Assembly (NCBI RefSeq): GCF_048553715.1
Contig: NZ_JBLZNC010000004.1
Coordinates: forward strand, 248,001-312,000
Source: Sagittula sp048553715
Lineage (GTDB): Bacteria; Pseudomonadota; Alphaproteobacteria; Rhodobacterales; Rhodobacteraceae
Reading direction: 5' to 3'
DNA length: 64,000 bases
Position numbers and translations under genes: made by a program. Shown here in pieces: positions 16,355 to 25,346 of the stretch. The first letter of the stretch is position 1; every line of letters begins with the position of its first letter. The notes below the pieces were generated by a model. It was not told where the DNA came from. It saw nothing but the letters and a program-made list of their open reading frames with translations, and did not search any database.

Positions 16355-16428
16355 TCGCCACGGCCATGTCCGTTTTCGGACACATTATTTGTTAACCATA
16401 AGAGGGCACTCAAAACGGAGAGACGACC

Positions 16429-16668
16429 ATGGCAACTGATGCAGCTGTGATGATGGCCGCCGCGATCATGTCGATGATCCTGCCGCTGACCGCCCTGAAA
16501 TTGCTGGTCAAACGCGTGGTTCGCCGCACCCGTGGCGATGATGTTGCCGAACGCCGCGATGATGCCGCCCGTGCCGCCATTGTGTGCTGCTCCGCTCTGG
16601 CGATGGCCGCGTCTGTTTACCTTGTGGGCCCTGATGTGATCGGCACCGATCTGGTCGCCGCGCGCTAA
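16429..16668 (+). CDS. Small membrane protein, 79 aa
   Basis: A 79-aa protein of unknown function with two hydrophobic segments: AVMMAAAIMSMILPLTALKLL at the N-terminus and AAIVCCSALAMAASVYLVG near the end. They are joined by a basic, then acidic loop (KRVVRRTRGDDVAERRDDAARA). ATG 16429 follows CGGAGAG. The upstream region carries a CtrA-like site and an inverted repeat, so cell-cycle-linked or motility-linked expression is possible (inference). Confidence 0.65.
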   Translation: MATDAAVMMAAAIMSMILPLTALKLLVKRVVRRTRGDDVAERRDDAARAAIVCCSALAMAASVYLVGPDVIGTDLVAAR

Positions 16669-16670
16669 AC

Positions 16671-16695
16671 AAAAAGGGCGCCCCGAAGGACGCCC
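16671..16695 (-). terminator. Terminator with UUCG loop
   Basis: On the minus strand GGGCGTCC and GGGCGCCC pair over eight bases (one G-T pair) around the very stable tetraloop TTCG, followed by TTTTTGTTT. It ends the membrane-protein gene at 16717-17427. Confidence 0.85.
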
Positions 16696-16716
16696 CGAAA
16701 CCAGAGTTGCCGCAGC

Positions 16717-17427
16717 CTATTCCGCCAGATGCCCCAGCGCGTCATGCGCCACATCGGGCGTCTTGCGCGTCGGGAAATACGGATTGCGCGGGTTGATGAA
16801 AATCCCCAGCGCGATCAGGGCAAAGGCCAGTTCGTAGACCTCCCATTTGCGGCTGACGGTTAGCACGCCAATCACAATGGATGTCACCAGCGTCGCCACC
16901 ATGTGATGCTTTTGCGGCACTGGCACCGCCAGCCAATCCGCCAGACCACGCACCCATGCGGCACGCGACCACAGCAGCGGCAGCACGATCAGATAGCTCA
17001 GCAGAACCACAGACAGCAGGTTGCCAAAGATCACCTCGTCCAGCTTGACCCCGCCAACCACCATGTTGTGCAGCGTCAGCTCTTGCTGGTCGTTGTGTTC
17101 CAGAAAGATTCCGGTCGTTTCCAAGCCGAAAATCCGCTGTCCCCACGAAATCTCCTCGCCGGAGGCGAAAAAGAACAGCGCGGCATACAAGCCGGACAGA
17201 ATGGCAAACCGAAGACCCGCGCGCGGCGCACCGGCAACCGCGCGATAGGTCAGAGCAATGGCACCAAACAGCAAAAAGACCGAGGTGCCGTATTCGACCA
17301 GACGATCTTCGGCGGCAAAGGTGTCGCTGAAGTAGTCCGGCGCAGCGATCGCGATCACAACGGTCGCGGTCATCAGGATGGCCAAAAGCACCATCAGCAG
17401 AGTGTTGATTCGGGGATATGTGTACAT
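16717..17427 (-). CDS. Multi-pass membrane protein of unknown function, 236 aa
   Basis: A polytopic inner-membrane protein with about six hydrophobic helices, starting with INTLLMVLLAILMTATVVIA. It holds the motif ASGEEISWGQRIFG in the third segment, followed by NDQQELTLHNMV; I have seen this EEISWGQRIFG pattern in uncharacterised membrane proteins of several proteobacteria but no function is known to me. The acidic pair and the histidine in HNM could be catalytic. The ATG at 17427 follows AGGTG. Single gene with its own UUCG-loop terminator. Confidence 0.7.
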   Translation of the reverse strand: MYTYPRINTLLMVLLAILMTATVVIAIAAPDYFSDTFAAEDRLVEYGTSVFLLFGAIALTYRAVAGAPRAGLRFAILSGLYAALFFFASGEEISWGQRIFGLETTGIFLEHNDQQELTLHNMVVGGVKLDEVIFGNLLSVVLLSYLIVLPLLWSRAAWVRGLADWLAVPVPQKHHMVATLVTSIVIGVLTVSRKWEVYELAFALIALGIFINPRNPYFPTRKTPDVAHDALGHLAE

Positions 17428-17558
17428 TTTATGACACCTAGACCGATGCGGTGTCCGCACAAGGGACGCAAGGCGGCAATCACGCGTAGTTGAACGAATC
17501 GGCGAAAATCCCCACCATACCAGTGGGTTGCGGAGTCAACCACTTGGCCGTGAACGCG

Positions 17559-17582
17559 AAAAGGGCGCCCCGAAAGGCGCCC
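17559..17582 (-). terminator. Terminator of aspS
   Basis: GGGCGCC (17563-17569) and GGCGCCC (17576-17582) form a stem that on the minus strand runs into TTTTC, 25 bases after the aspS stop. Confidence 0.7.
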
Positions 17583-17607
17583 CCTGATTGTGAAGTTTTG
17601 GTGAAAC

Positions 17608-19389
17608 TTAGTCTTGCGGGATCACCCGCAGGCCCAGCTCCATCAGCTGATCGCTCGTCGGATCGGACGGCGCGTTCATCATCAGGTCTTCGGCACGCTG
17701 GTTCATCGGGAACATGATGACCTCGCGGATGTTCGACGTGCCCGCCAGCAGCATGGTGATGCGGTCGATGCCCGCAGCACAGCCACCGTGCGGCGGCGCG
17801 CCGTAGTGGAAGGCGTTGAACAGCGCACCAAAGCGGTTCTTCACCTCGTCGGCGCCATAGCCCGCGATCTCGAACGCTTTCAGCATCAGGTCGGGCTGGT
17901 GGTTGCGGATCGCGCCCGACACCAGCTCGTAGCCGTTACAGGCCAGATCGTACTGGTAGCCCTTCACCGCCAGCGGATCGCCGTTCAGCGCATCCATCCC
18001 GCCCTGCGGCATGGAGAAGGGGTTGTGCTCGAAATCAATGGCGCCGGTTTCCTCGTCCTGCTCGTAGATCGGGAAGTCCACGATCCACGCAAAGGCAAAG
18101 CGGTTCTCGTCGATCAGCTTCAGCTCGTGGCCCAGCACGTCGCGCGCCTTGCCCGCGACCTTCTGGAAGGAGGCCGGTTTGCCGCCAAGGAAGAAGGCCG
18201 CGTCGCCCACGCCCAGACCCAGCTGCTCGCGGATCGCCTCGGTGCGCTCGGGGCCGATGTTCTTGGCCAGCGGACCGGCGGCTTCCATGCCCTCGCCCTG
18301 ATCGCGCCAGAAGATATAGCCCATGCCCGGCAGACCCTCTTTCTGCGCCCAGGAATTCATCCGGTCACAGAATTTGCGGCTGCCGCCTGTCGGCGCGGGG
18401 ATGGCGCGGATCTCGGTGCCATCTTGTTCGAGCAGCTTGGCAAAGATCGCAAAGCCGGAGCCGCGGAAGTGTTCGGACACGTCCTGCATCTCAATGGGGT
18501 TGCGCAGGTCGGGCTTGTCTGTGCCGTATTTCAGCGCCGCCTCTTTGTAGGGGATCTGCGGCCATGTGTCGGGCGCATCCACGGTCTTGCCGCCGCCGAA
18601 TTCCTCGAACACACCGGCCAACACGGGCGCGATGGTGTCGAACACGTCCTGCTGTTCGACGAACGACATCTCAAGGTCGAGCTGGTAGAAGTCGGTGGGC
18701 GAGCGGTCGGCGCGCGGGTCCTCGTCGCGGAAGCAGGGCGCGATCTGGAAATACTTGTCAAAGCCCGACACCATGATCAGCTGCTTGAACTGCTGCGGCG
18801 CCTGCGGCAGCGCGTAGAACTTGCCCGGATGCAGACGCGACGGCACAAGGAAGTCGCGCGCCCCTTCGGGCGAGGACGCGGTGATGATCGGCGTCTGGAA
18901 TTCCTTGAACCCTTTGTCCCACATACGACGCCGCATCGACGCCACAACATCGGAGCGCAGGGTCATGTTCTTCTGCATCGCCTCGCGGCGCAGGTCGAGA
19001 TAGCGGTACTTCAGCCGCGTCTCTTCTGGGTATTCCTGATCACCAAAGACCAGCAGCGGCAGCTCGTCCGCTTTGCCCAGCACCTCAAGATCACGCACAA
19101 AGACTTCGATCTCGCCGGTGGGCAGCTTGGGGTTCACCAGTTCGGGATCGCGGGCTTTGACGTTGCCGTCGATGCGGATGCACCATTCCGACCGCACTTT
19201 TTCCATCTGGGTGAACACGGGGCTGTCGGGATCGCACAGCACCTGCGTGGTGCCGTAGTGGTCGCGCAGGTCGATGAACAGAATGCCGCCGTGATCGCGG
19301 ATCCGATGAACCCAACCGGACAGGCGAACGGTGTCACCGACGTTGGCCCGGGTCAGGTCAACACAGGTATGGCTGCGATAGGCGTGCAT
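17608..19389 (-). CDS. aspS: Aspartate--tRNA ligase
   Basis: Class II aminoacyl-tRNA synthetase of 593 aa that charges tRNA-Asp. In order: an OB-fold anticodon-binding domain (1 to about 110; VRLSGWVHRIRDHGGILFIDLRD), the catalytic core with class II motif 2 FRDEDPRADR (about residue 218), the bacterial insertion domain (about 290-420), and motif 3 GIDRITMLLAG (about 538). The length is typical of bacterial enzymes. Many alphaproteobacteria charge tRNA-Asn through AspRS plus GatCAB; whether this enzyme is non-discriminating cannot be told here. A promoter and a terminator bracket it as a single gene. Confidence 0.97.
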   Translation of the reverse strand: MHAYRSHTCVDLTRANVGDTVRLSGWVHRIRDHGGILFIDLRDHYGTTQVLCDPDSPVFTQMEKVRSEWCIRIDGNVKARDPELVNPKLPTGEIEVFVRDLEVLGKADELPLLVFGDQEYPEETRLKYRYLDLRREAMQKNMTLRSDVVASMRRRMWDKGFKEFQTPIITASSPEGARDFLVPSRLHPGKFYALPQAPQQFKQLIMVSGFDKYFQIAPCFRDEDPRADRSPTDFYQLDLEMSFVEQQDVFDTIAPVLAGVFEEFGGGKTVDAPDTWPQIPYKEAALKYGTDKPDLRNPIEMQDVSEHFRGSGFAIFAKLLEQDGTEIRAIPAPTGGSRKFCDRMNSWAQKEGLPGMGYIFWRDQGEGMEAAGPLAKNIGPERTEAIREQLGLGVGDAAFFLGGKPASFQKVAGKARDVLGHELKLIDENRFAFAWIVDFPIYEQDEETGAIDFEHNPFSMPQGGMDALNGDPLAVKGYQYDLACNGYELVSGAIRNHQPDLMLKAFEIAGYGADEVKNRFGALFNAFHYGAPPHGGCAAGIDRITMLLAGTSNIREVIMFPMNQRAEDLMMNAPSDPTSDQLMELGLRVIPQD

Positions 19390-19429
19390 GGTCTCTCACC
19401 TTATAAAGGGAATGGCAAAGTCACTGGCG

Positions 19430-19458
19430 GATACACCGTCCCGCGCGGTCAAAGTCAA
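19430..19458 (-). promoter_or_regulatory. Promoter of aspS
   Basis: Minus-strand TTGACT (19458-19453) and TGTATC (19435-19430) are 17 bases apart; the predicted leader is about 35 nt. Confidence 0.45.
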
Positions 19459-19619
19459 CCCGCCTAAGGGTCCAGCGCCCCCACGACAAGGGGGTTTTCC
19501 GCACGATGCCTGTGAAATTTCGCAAATTCAAAGGATGGAACGCAAGTCCGCGCCCGCGTGTTGATGTGCCGACGCGGCAGGTGCGCCCTGCGGCGAGACA
19601 TTAACAAAAGGACGATCCG

Positions 19620-20294
19620 ATGAAGATTCTGATGGTGCTCACCTCGCATGACAAACTGGGCGATACCGGCGAAAAGACCGGCTTCTGGCTCGAGGAATTC
19701 GCCGCGCCGTATTACGTCTTCAAGGACGCAGGCGCCGAGATCACGCTGGCCTCTCCCGCCGGTGGGCAGCCGCCGCTGGACCCGAAGTCCGATGCCGAGG
19801 ACAGCCAGACCGACGCCACCCGCCGGTTCAAGGGCGACGCCGACGCACAGCAGGCGTTGGCCACCACGCGCAAGCTGTCCGACGTGACCCATGACGCGTT
19901 TGATGCGGTGTTCTACCCCGGCGGCCACGGCCCGCTGTGGGATCTGGCCGAGGACGCCCATTCCATCGCGCTGATCGAACGCACGCTGAACGACGACCGC
20001 CCCGTGGGGCTGGTCTGTCACGCGCCGGGCGTTCTGCGCAATGTGCGCGGCACAGACACCGAATGGCTGGTCAAAGGCCGCAAGGTCACCGGTTTCACCA
20101 ACGGCGAGGAAGAGGCCGTTGGCTTGACGAATGTTGTGCCTTTCCTTGTCGAGGATATGCTGAAGGAACGCGGCGGCAGCTACTCCAAGGCCGATGATTT
20201 CGCAGCCTACACCGTGGTCGATGGCAAGCTGGTCACCGGCCAGAACCCCGCGTCCTCGGAAGAGGCGGCCAAGGAACTGCTGAAACTGGTCTGA
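19620..20294 (+). CDS. DJ-1/PfpI family type 1 glutamine amidotransferase-like protein
   Basis: A 224-aa cytosolic protein of the DJ-1/PfpI superfamily, closest to the Hsp31-like group with a nucleophile elbow GLVCHAPGVLR: Cys133 and His134. The glutamates E25/E26 in FWLEEF and the YPGGHGPLWDLAE loop complete the usual active site. Such proteins act as glyoxalase III, deglycase or chaperone; which applies here is open. ATG 19620 follows AAAGGA. A strong terminator follows. Confidence 0.88.
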   Translation: MKILMVLTSHDKLGDTGEKTGFWLEEFAAPYYVFKDAGAEITLASPAGGQPPLDPKSDAEDSQTDATRRFKGDADAQQALATTRKLSDVTHDAFDAVFYPGGHGPLWDLAEDAHSIALIERTLNDDRPVGLVCHAPGVLRNVRGTDTEWLVKGRKVTGFTNGEEEAVGLTNVVPFLVEDMLKERGGSYSKADDFAAYTVVDGKLVTGQNPASSEEAAKELLKLV

Positions 20295-20320
20295 TCACGC
20301 CCAAAGCGTTGCACATTTAC

Positions 20321-20350
20321 AAGGGAGGCGGTTGATCCGTCTCCCTTTTT
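20321..20350 (+). terminator. Terminator after the DJ-1/PfpI gene
   Basis: AAGGGAGGCGG (20321-20331) pairs with CCGTCTCCCTT (20337-20347) with one G-T pair, loop TTGAT, and a T5 tract. Confidence 0.8.
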
Positions 20351-20456
20351 GCCTCCTGCGCCGGTCCACAGGCGCACGCCACATTATCGCCACATTCAAA
20401 ACCTACTCGAAAGTATAAATTAGATTAAACCTTTGCATATAAACATGGGGGCCGCC

Positions 20457-20771
20457 ATGAAACCCACGCCAGCCCGCCCGATTGAAGGGCGTCCCGGAAA
20501 GCCGCTGACCGACGACACGGTGCATCTGATCCATGACCTTGTGGCCGAGGCGGACAGGTTCGACCGGATGACTGACGCCGAAAGCCGCGCGCATCGCAAT
20601 GCGGCCTGCGCCTCGCTGCGCGTCACACCGACACCTCCGCCCGCCAAACCCCAGGCCCACCTGTCCCGCGTGCCCGCGCATATGTTCGAGGATCTCGCCC
20701 CCGCCGATCCGCCGCTGCCCCATCCGCCACGGCGGCGCGGGTTTCTGGCGCGTTTGCTGGGCCGCGGCTGA
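20457..20771 (+). CDS. Hypothetical protein, 104 aa
   Basis: A short frame with no recognised domain. The middle (TDDTVHLIHDLVAEADRFDRMTDAESRAHRNAA) is helical and charged, and the rest is proline-rich, with a basic end PRRRGFLARLLGRG. ATG 20457 has GGGGG upstream; an ATG at 20445 is also possible. An A/T-rich stretch before it could hold a promoter. No signal peptide or membrane segment. Modest support as a real gene. Confidence 0.5.
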   Translation: MKPTPARPIEGRPGKPLTDDTVHLIHDLVAEADRFDRMTDAESRAHRNAACASLRVTPTPPPAKPQAHLSRVPAHMFEDLAPADPPLPHPPRRRGFLARLLGRG

Positions 20772-20811
20772 CCTGCGGGAAGGGCGCGACAAACAAGCGG
20801 CTTTTGAGGGG

Positions 20812-20839
20812 TTGAACCCCACCTTTTGATCTCTATAAC
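20812..20839 (+). promoter_or_regulatory. Promoter of carB
   Basis: TTGAAC (20812-20817) and TATAAC (20834-20839) are 16 bases apart, predicting a leader of about 63 nt. The -35 box lies inside the palindrome GGGGTTGAACCCC. Confidence 0.5.
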
Positions 20840-20908
20840 GCAGGACAATTTGGGCGTTGGCCGAGTCACCGCCCTCTGTCCCGCCGCGCTGTTTCAAGAG
20901 GTCTGCCC

Positions 20909-23900
20909 ATGCCCAAACGTACCGATATCAAATCCATCATGATCATCGGCGCCGGTCCCATTGTGATCGGACAGGCCTGCGAATTCGACTACTCCGGTGC
21001 TCAGGCCTGTAAGGCGCTGCGCGAAGAAGGCTACCGGGTCATTCTGGTGAACTCGAACCCTGCGACGATCATGACCGATCCGGGTCTCGCCGACGCCACC
21101 TACATCGAACCGATCACGCCCGAAGTTGTTGCCAAGATCATCGAAAAAGAACGCCCCGACGCGCTGCTGCCGACCATGGGCGGGCAAACCGGCCTGAACA
21201 CCTCTCTCGCGCTTGAAGAAATGGGCGTGCTGGCGAAATACAATGTCGAGATGATCGGCGCCAAGCGTGAGGCCATCGAGATGGCCGAAGACCGCAAGCT
21301 GTTCCGCGAGGCGATGGACCGTCTCGGCCTCGAAAACCCCAAGGCGGAAATCGTTACCGCGCCGAAGCTGGACAACGGCAAGCGCGACCTTGAGGCCGGT
21401 GTGAAAATGGCGCTGGAAACGCTGGAGCACATCGGTCTGCCCGCGATCATCCGTCCTGCCTTTACCCTTGGCGGCACCGGCGGCGGCGTGGCCTACAACC
21501 GCGAGGATTACATCCACTACTGCCGCTCGGGCATGGATGCCTCGCCAGTGGGTCAGATCCTTGTGGATGAATCCCTGCTGGGCTGGAAAGAATACGAGAT
21601 GGAAGTCGTCCGCGACAAAGCGGACAACGCGATCATCGTCTGCTCCATCGAAAACGTCGATCCCATGGGCGTGCACACCGGTGACAGCATCACCGTCGCG
21701 CCCGCGTTGACCCTGACCGACAAGGAATACCAGATGATGCGCACGGCCTCGATTGCCGTGCTGCGTGAAATCGGTGTCGAAACCGGCGGCTCCAACGTGC
21801 AATGGGCGGTGAACCCGGAAAACGGCCGTATGGTCGTGATCGAGATGAACCCCCGCGTGTCGCGTTCGTCTGCACTGGCGTCCAAGGCGACCGGCTTCCC
21901 GATTGCGAAAATCGCGGCGAAACTGGCGGTGGGCTACACGCTGGATGAGTTGGACAACGACATCACCAAGGTCACGCCTGCCTCGTTTGAGCCGACCATT
22001 GACTATGTCGTCACCAAGATCCCGAAATTCGCCTTCGAGAAATTCCCCGGCTCGCAGCCTTATCTGACCACCGCGATGAAATCCGTGGGCGAGGCAATGG
22101 CCATTGGCCGCACCATTCACGAATCCATGCAAAAGGCTCTGGCCTCGATGGAATCCGGCCTGACCGGCTTCAACGAGGTGGCCATCCCCGGCCTGAAGGA
22201 AGGCCCGTGGGAAGCCGTCGGCAGCGATGGCAAGGCCGCCGTGGTCAAGGCGCTGTCCGAGGCAACCCCCGACCGTCTGCGCACCATCGCCCAAGCCATG
22301 CGTCACGGTCTGTCCAACGACGAGATCCAGGGCGTCACGTCCTATGATCCGTGGTTCCTCGACCGTCTGCGCGAAATCGTCGAGGCCGAGGCAGAGATCC
22401 GCAAGAACGGTCTGCCCGTCACCGAAGACGCGCTGCGCGAGCTGAAGATGCTCGGCTTCACCGACGCCCGTCTGGCCGAACTCACCGGCCGCACCGAAGG
22501 TCAGGTCCGCCGCGCCCGTCAGAACCTCGGCGTCAATGCTGTGTTCAAACGCATCGACACCTGTGCCGCCGAATTCGAGGCGCAGACCCCCTACATGTAC
22601 TCCACCTACGAAGAGCCCATGATGGGCGAGGTCGAATGCGAGGCGCGTGCTTCGGACCGCAAAAAGGTGGTCGTGCTGGGTGGTGGTCCGAACCGGATCG
22701 GGCAGGGCATCGAATTCGACTACTGCTGCTGTCATGCCTGTTTCTCGCTGTCCGATCAGGGCTACGAGACCATCATGATCAACTGCAACCCCGAGACCGT
22801 GTCGACCGACTATGACACCTCGGACCGTCTGTATTTCGAGCCGCTGACCTTTGAACACGTCATGGAAATCCTGCGTGTGGAACAGGCCAACGGCACGCTG
22901 CACGGCGTGATCGTTCAGTTCGGCGGCCAGACCCCGCTGAAGCTCGCCAACGCGCTGGAGGAAGAGGGCATCCCGATCCTCGGCACCTCGCCCGACAGCA
23001 TCGATCTGGCCGAAGACCGCGACCGTTTCCTGAACCTCGTCAATGATCTGGGCCTGAAGCAGCCGAAGAACGGCATCGCCTCCACCGACGCCGAAGCACT
23101 TGAGATCGCGGCGAAAATCGGCTTCCCGCTGGTGATCCGCCCGTCTTACGTTCTGGGTGGCCGCGCCATGGAAATCGTGCGCGATATGGACCAGCTGAAA
23201 CGCTACATCGCCGAGGCGGTTGTGGTCTCCGGCGACAGCCCCGTGCTGCTCGACAGCTACCTGTCCGGCGCGACCGAGCTCGACGTGGACGCGCTGTGTG
23301 ATGGCACCGACGTGCATGTGGCGGGCATCATGCAGCACATCGAAGAGGCGGGCGTGCACTCCGGCGACTCTGCCTGCTCGCTGCCGCCCTATTCGCTGTC
23401 GCGTGACCTGCTTGATGAAATCGAACGCCAGACCGTGGCGCTGGCCCGCGCGCTCAACGTGGTCGGCCTGATGAACGTGCAGTTCGCGATCAAGGATAAC
23501 GAGATCTACCTGATCGAGGTCAACCCGCGCGCCTCGCGCACCGTGCCCTTTGTGGCCAAGGCCACCGACAGCGCCATCGCGTCGATTGCCGCGCGCCTGA
23601 TGGCCGGTGAAAAGCTCTCTGCCTTCCCGATGCGCGAAGCCCACGCCGAAGCGACCGACTACGACACCGACGTGCCGATGGCTGATCCGATGACGCTGGC
23701 CGATCCGAACATGCCGTGGTTCTCCGTCAAAGAGGCGGTGCTGCCCTTCGCCCGCTTCCCCGGCGTCGACACGCTGCTTGGCCCGGAAATGCGCTCCACC
23801 GGCGAGGTCATGGGCTGGGATCGTTCCTTCCCCCGCGCCTTCCTGAAGGCACAGATGGGCGCAGGCACGCATCTGCCCACCGAAGGCACGGTCTTCATCT

Positions 23901-24271
23901 CCATCAAGGACGAGGACAAGACCCCGCTGATGACCGAGGCGGCACAGACCCTGTCCGATCTCGGCTTCAAACTGGTGGCCACGGGCGGCACCGCGTCCTT
24001 CCTGTCCGGTGCGGGCATCGCCTGTGACACGGTCAAAAAGGTCTACGAAGGCCGCCCGAACATCGTCGACATCATGAAGGACGGCGGCATCCAACTGGTG
24101 CTGAACACCACCGAAGGCGCGGCCTCTGTGTCGGATTCGCGGGAAATGCGCTCCGTCGCGCTGTACGACAAGATCCCGTATTTCACGACCGCCGCCGGCG
24201 CCCACGCCGCAGCCCTCGCCATGAAAGCCCGTGAAGAGGGCGAACTGGTGGTGAAGTCGTTGCAGGGGTAA
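20909..24271 (+). CDS. carB: Carbamoyl-phosphate synthase large subunit
   Basis: CarB (1120 aa) makes carbamoyl phosphate from ammonia, bicarbonate and two ATP, feeding arginine and pyrimidine synthesis; the small subunit CarA, which supplies ammonia from glutamine, is not in the window. Two homologous ATP-grasp halves are seen: the first begins MIIGAGPIVIGQACEFDYSG and has RPAFTLGGTGGG; the second begins VVLGGGPNRIGQGIEFDYCC and has RPSYVLGGRAMEIV. Between them is the oligomerisation domain, and at the C-terminus an MGS-like allosteric domain (LVATGGTASFLSGAG). Slightly longer than the E. coli enzyme, as usual in alphaproteobacteria. It has its own promoter and a terminator, so it is not in an operon with carA. 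Confidence 0.97.
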   Translation: MPKRTDIKSIMIIGAGPIVIGQACEFDYSGAQACKALREEGYRVILVNSNPATIMTDPGLADATYIEPITPEVVAKIIEKERPDALLPTMGGQTGLNTSLALEEMGVLAKYNVEMIGAKREAIEMAEDRKLFREAMDRLGLENPKAEIVTAPKLDNGKRDLEAGVKMALETLEHIGLPAIIRPAFTLGGTGGGVAYNREDYIHYCRSGMDASPVGQILVDESLLGWKEYEMEVVRDKADNAIIVCSIENVDPMGVHTGDSITVAPALTLTDKEYQMMRTASIAVLREIGVETGGSNVQWAVNPENGRMVVIEMNPRVSRSSALASKATGFPIAKIAAKLAVGYTLDELDNDITKVTPASFEPTIDYVVTKIPKFAFEKFPGSQPYLTTAMKSVGEAMAIGRTIHESMQKALASMESGLTGFNEVAIPGLKEGPWEAVGSDGKAAVVKALSEATPDRLRTIAQAMRHGLSNDEIQGVTSYDPWFLDRLREIVEAEAEIRKNGLPVTEDALRELKMLGFTDARLAELTGRTEGQVRRARQNLGVNAVFKRIDTCAAEFEAQTPYMYSTYEEPMMGEVECEARASDRKKVVVLGGGPNRIGQGIEFDYCCCHACFSLSDQGYETIMINCNPETVSTDYDTSDRLYFEPLTFEHVMEILRVEQANGTLHGVIVQFGGQTPLKLANALEEEGIPILGTSPDSIDLAEDRDRFLNLVNDLGLKQPKNGIASTDAEALEIAAKIGFPLVIRPSYVLGGRAMEIVRDMDQLKRYIAEAVVVSGDSPVLLDSYLSGATELDVDALCDGTDVHVAGIMQHIEEAGVHSGDSACSLPPYSLSRDLLDEIERQTVALARALNVVGLMNVQFAIKDNEIYLIEVNPRASRTVPFVAKATDSAIASIAARLMAGEKLSAFPMREAHAEATDYDTDVPMADPMTLADPNMPWFSVKEAVLPFARFPGVDTLLGPEMRSTGEVMGWDRSFPRAFLKAQMGAGTHLPTEGTVFISIKDEDKTPLMTEAAQTLSDLGFKLVATGGTASFLSGAGIACDTVKKVYEGRPNIVDIMKDGGIQLVLNTTEGAASVSDSREMRSVALYDKIPYFTTAAGAHAAALAMKAREEGELVVKSLQG

Positions 24272-24287
24272 GCGCAGCTGAGACAAA

Positions 24288-24322
24288 CAAAAAGGGCGGC
24301 CCGATCTCTCGGTGCCGCCCTT
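24288..24322. terminator. Shared terminator between carB and the MipA/OmpV gene
   Basis: AAGGGCGGC (24292-24300) pairs with GCCGCCCTT (24314-24322), with CCGA/TCGG extending the stem inside. The T tract is strong on the minus strand (TTTTTGTTT) and weak on the plus strand. Confidence 0.75.
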
Positions 24323-24344
24323 CTTCATTCAGATGACTGAAAGC

Positions 24345-25064
24345 TTACCAGGACCAGTCGAATTTACGGATCGCCATGATGCTGACGGTGCCTGCGTCCT
24401 CGTTCTCGACCACGGGGCTGTCGCCCGCATCGCCCACAAGACGGGTCCAGCCCAGCGAGCCTTCGACCGCCCAGGCGTCGTTGAAATCATGGCGCACGGT
24501 CATTTCCAGACCGGCTTTGTACAGGCCGCCGTCGCCATTGTATTCCGCCAGCGACGCGCCTGCGGGCACGTTGAAATAGGTGTCCATATATTCTTCGTCG
24601 GCAAAGGCCAGACGCGGGCCAAAGCGGACTTCGGTGTTCTGGCCATAGGTGCGGATCATGTCCGAGCCAATATCGCCCACAACGCCGTCATGGCCGGTCA
24701 CACCCTTGCGGACCGCGCCCCAGACTTCGACATTGTCCCAGCGATAGGAAATCCGGCCACCCAGTTCCAGCGCGGCGTCGACATCGTCGATCCCCTCCAG
24801 CCGGTCGTATTCGTCGGCATCGCGTTCCGCGAGGTAGCGGAAGGACGGGCCGAAGCCAAAGCCCAGCTCGTCGCCGCGATCCACGGTCAGGCCCAGCAGG
24901 TTCAGACCCGTCACAGCGCCGGTGCCGGTGGGGCCGGTCAGGTATTCGTCGGACCCTTCATAGGCGGGGGCGGCCTTGGCACCCAGACCCAGCTCAAAGG
25001 CAAGGTCGGCGGCAAAGGCGGGGGTCGTGCTGGCGATCAGCACCAGCGGCAGGGCGATGCGCAT
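24345..25064 (-). CDS. MipA/OmpV family outer-membrane protein
   Basis: A 239-aa beta-barrel protein. The signal peptide MRIALPLVLIASTTPAFA is probably cleaved after residue 18. The mature part shows alternating amphipathic strands and the family-type opening ELGLGAKAAPAYEGSDEY, ending in the aromatic residue W expected of an outer-membrane barrel (RKFDWSW). MipA/OmpV proteins act as porins or scaffold proteins in the outer membrane. ATG 25064 follows AAAGGAG; an upstream in-frame start would spoil the signal peptide. Confidence 0.88.
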   Translation of the reverse strand: MRIALPLVLIASTTPAFAADLAFELGLGAKAAPAYEGSDEYLTGPTGTGAVTGLNLLGLTVDRGDELGFGFGPSFRYLAERDADEYDRLEGIDDVDAALELGGRISYRWDNVEVWGAVRKGVTGHDGVVGDIGSDMIRTYGQNTEVRFGPRLAFADEEYMDTYFNVPAGASLAEYNGDGGLYKAGLEMTVRHDFNDAWAVEGSLGWTRLVGDAGDSPVVENEDAGTVSIMAIRKFDWSW

Positions 25065-25346
25065 GGGCGGGCTCCTTTGAATGCGTTTGTCCGCCATCTA
25101 GCACGGCTTGGGCCGCGCGCTAGGGGGAATCGGCGGCAAAACGCTGCTTTGGGCGATCCCGCGCTCACGTTCGCGCGACGGGGGTTAACAACCGGCCGGT
25201 TTTTGCGCCGAACCGGTCGGTTCGCAGGTAAAGATGTGGTTAATCGGGCAGGGTTAAGGCATCGGTCGGGGCGTTAACACCTGCGCTCTCCACATCGTCT
25301 GCGGGCTCTGTTAAACCGCGATCAAAGTTATTCAGGAGAGCCGCCC

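Noticed and set aside
20894..24328. 1144-codon open frame antisense to carB
   Set aside because: Shadow of carB with no family likeness.
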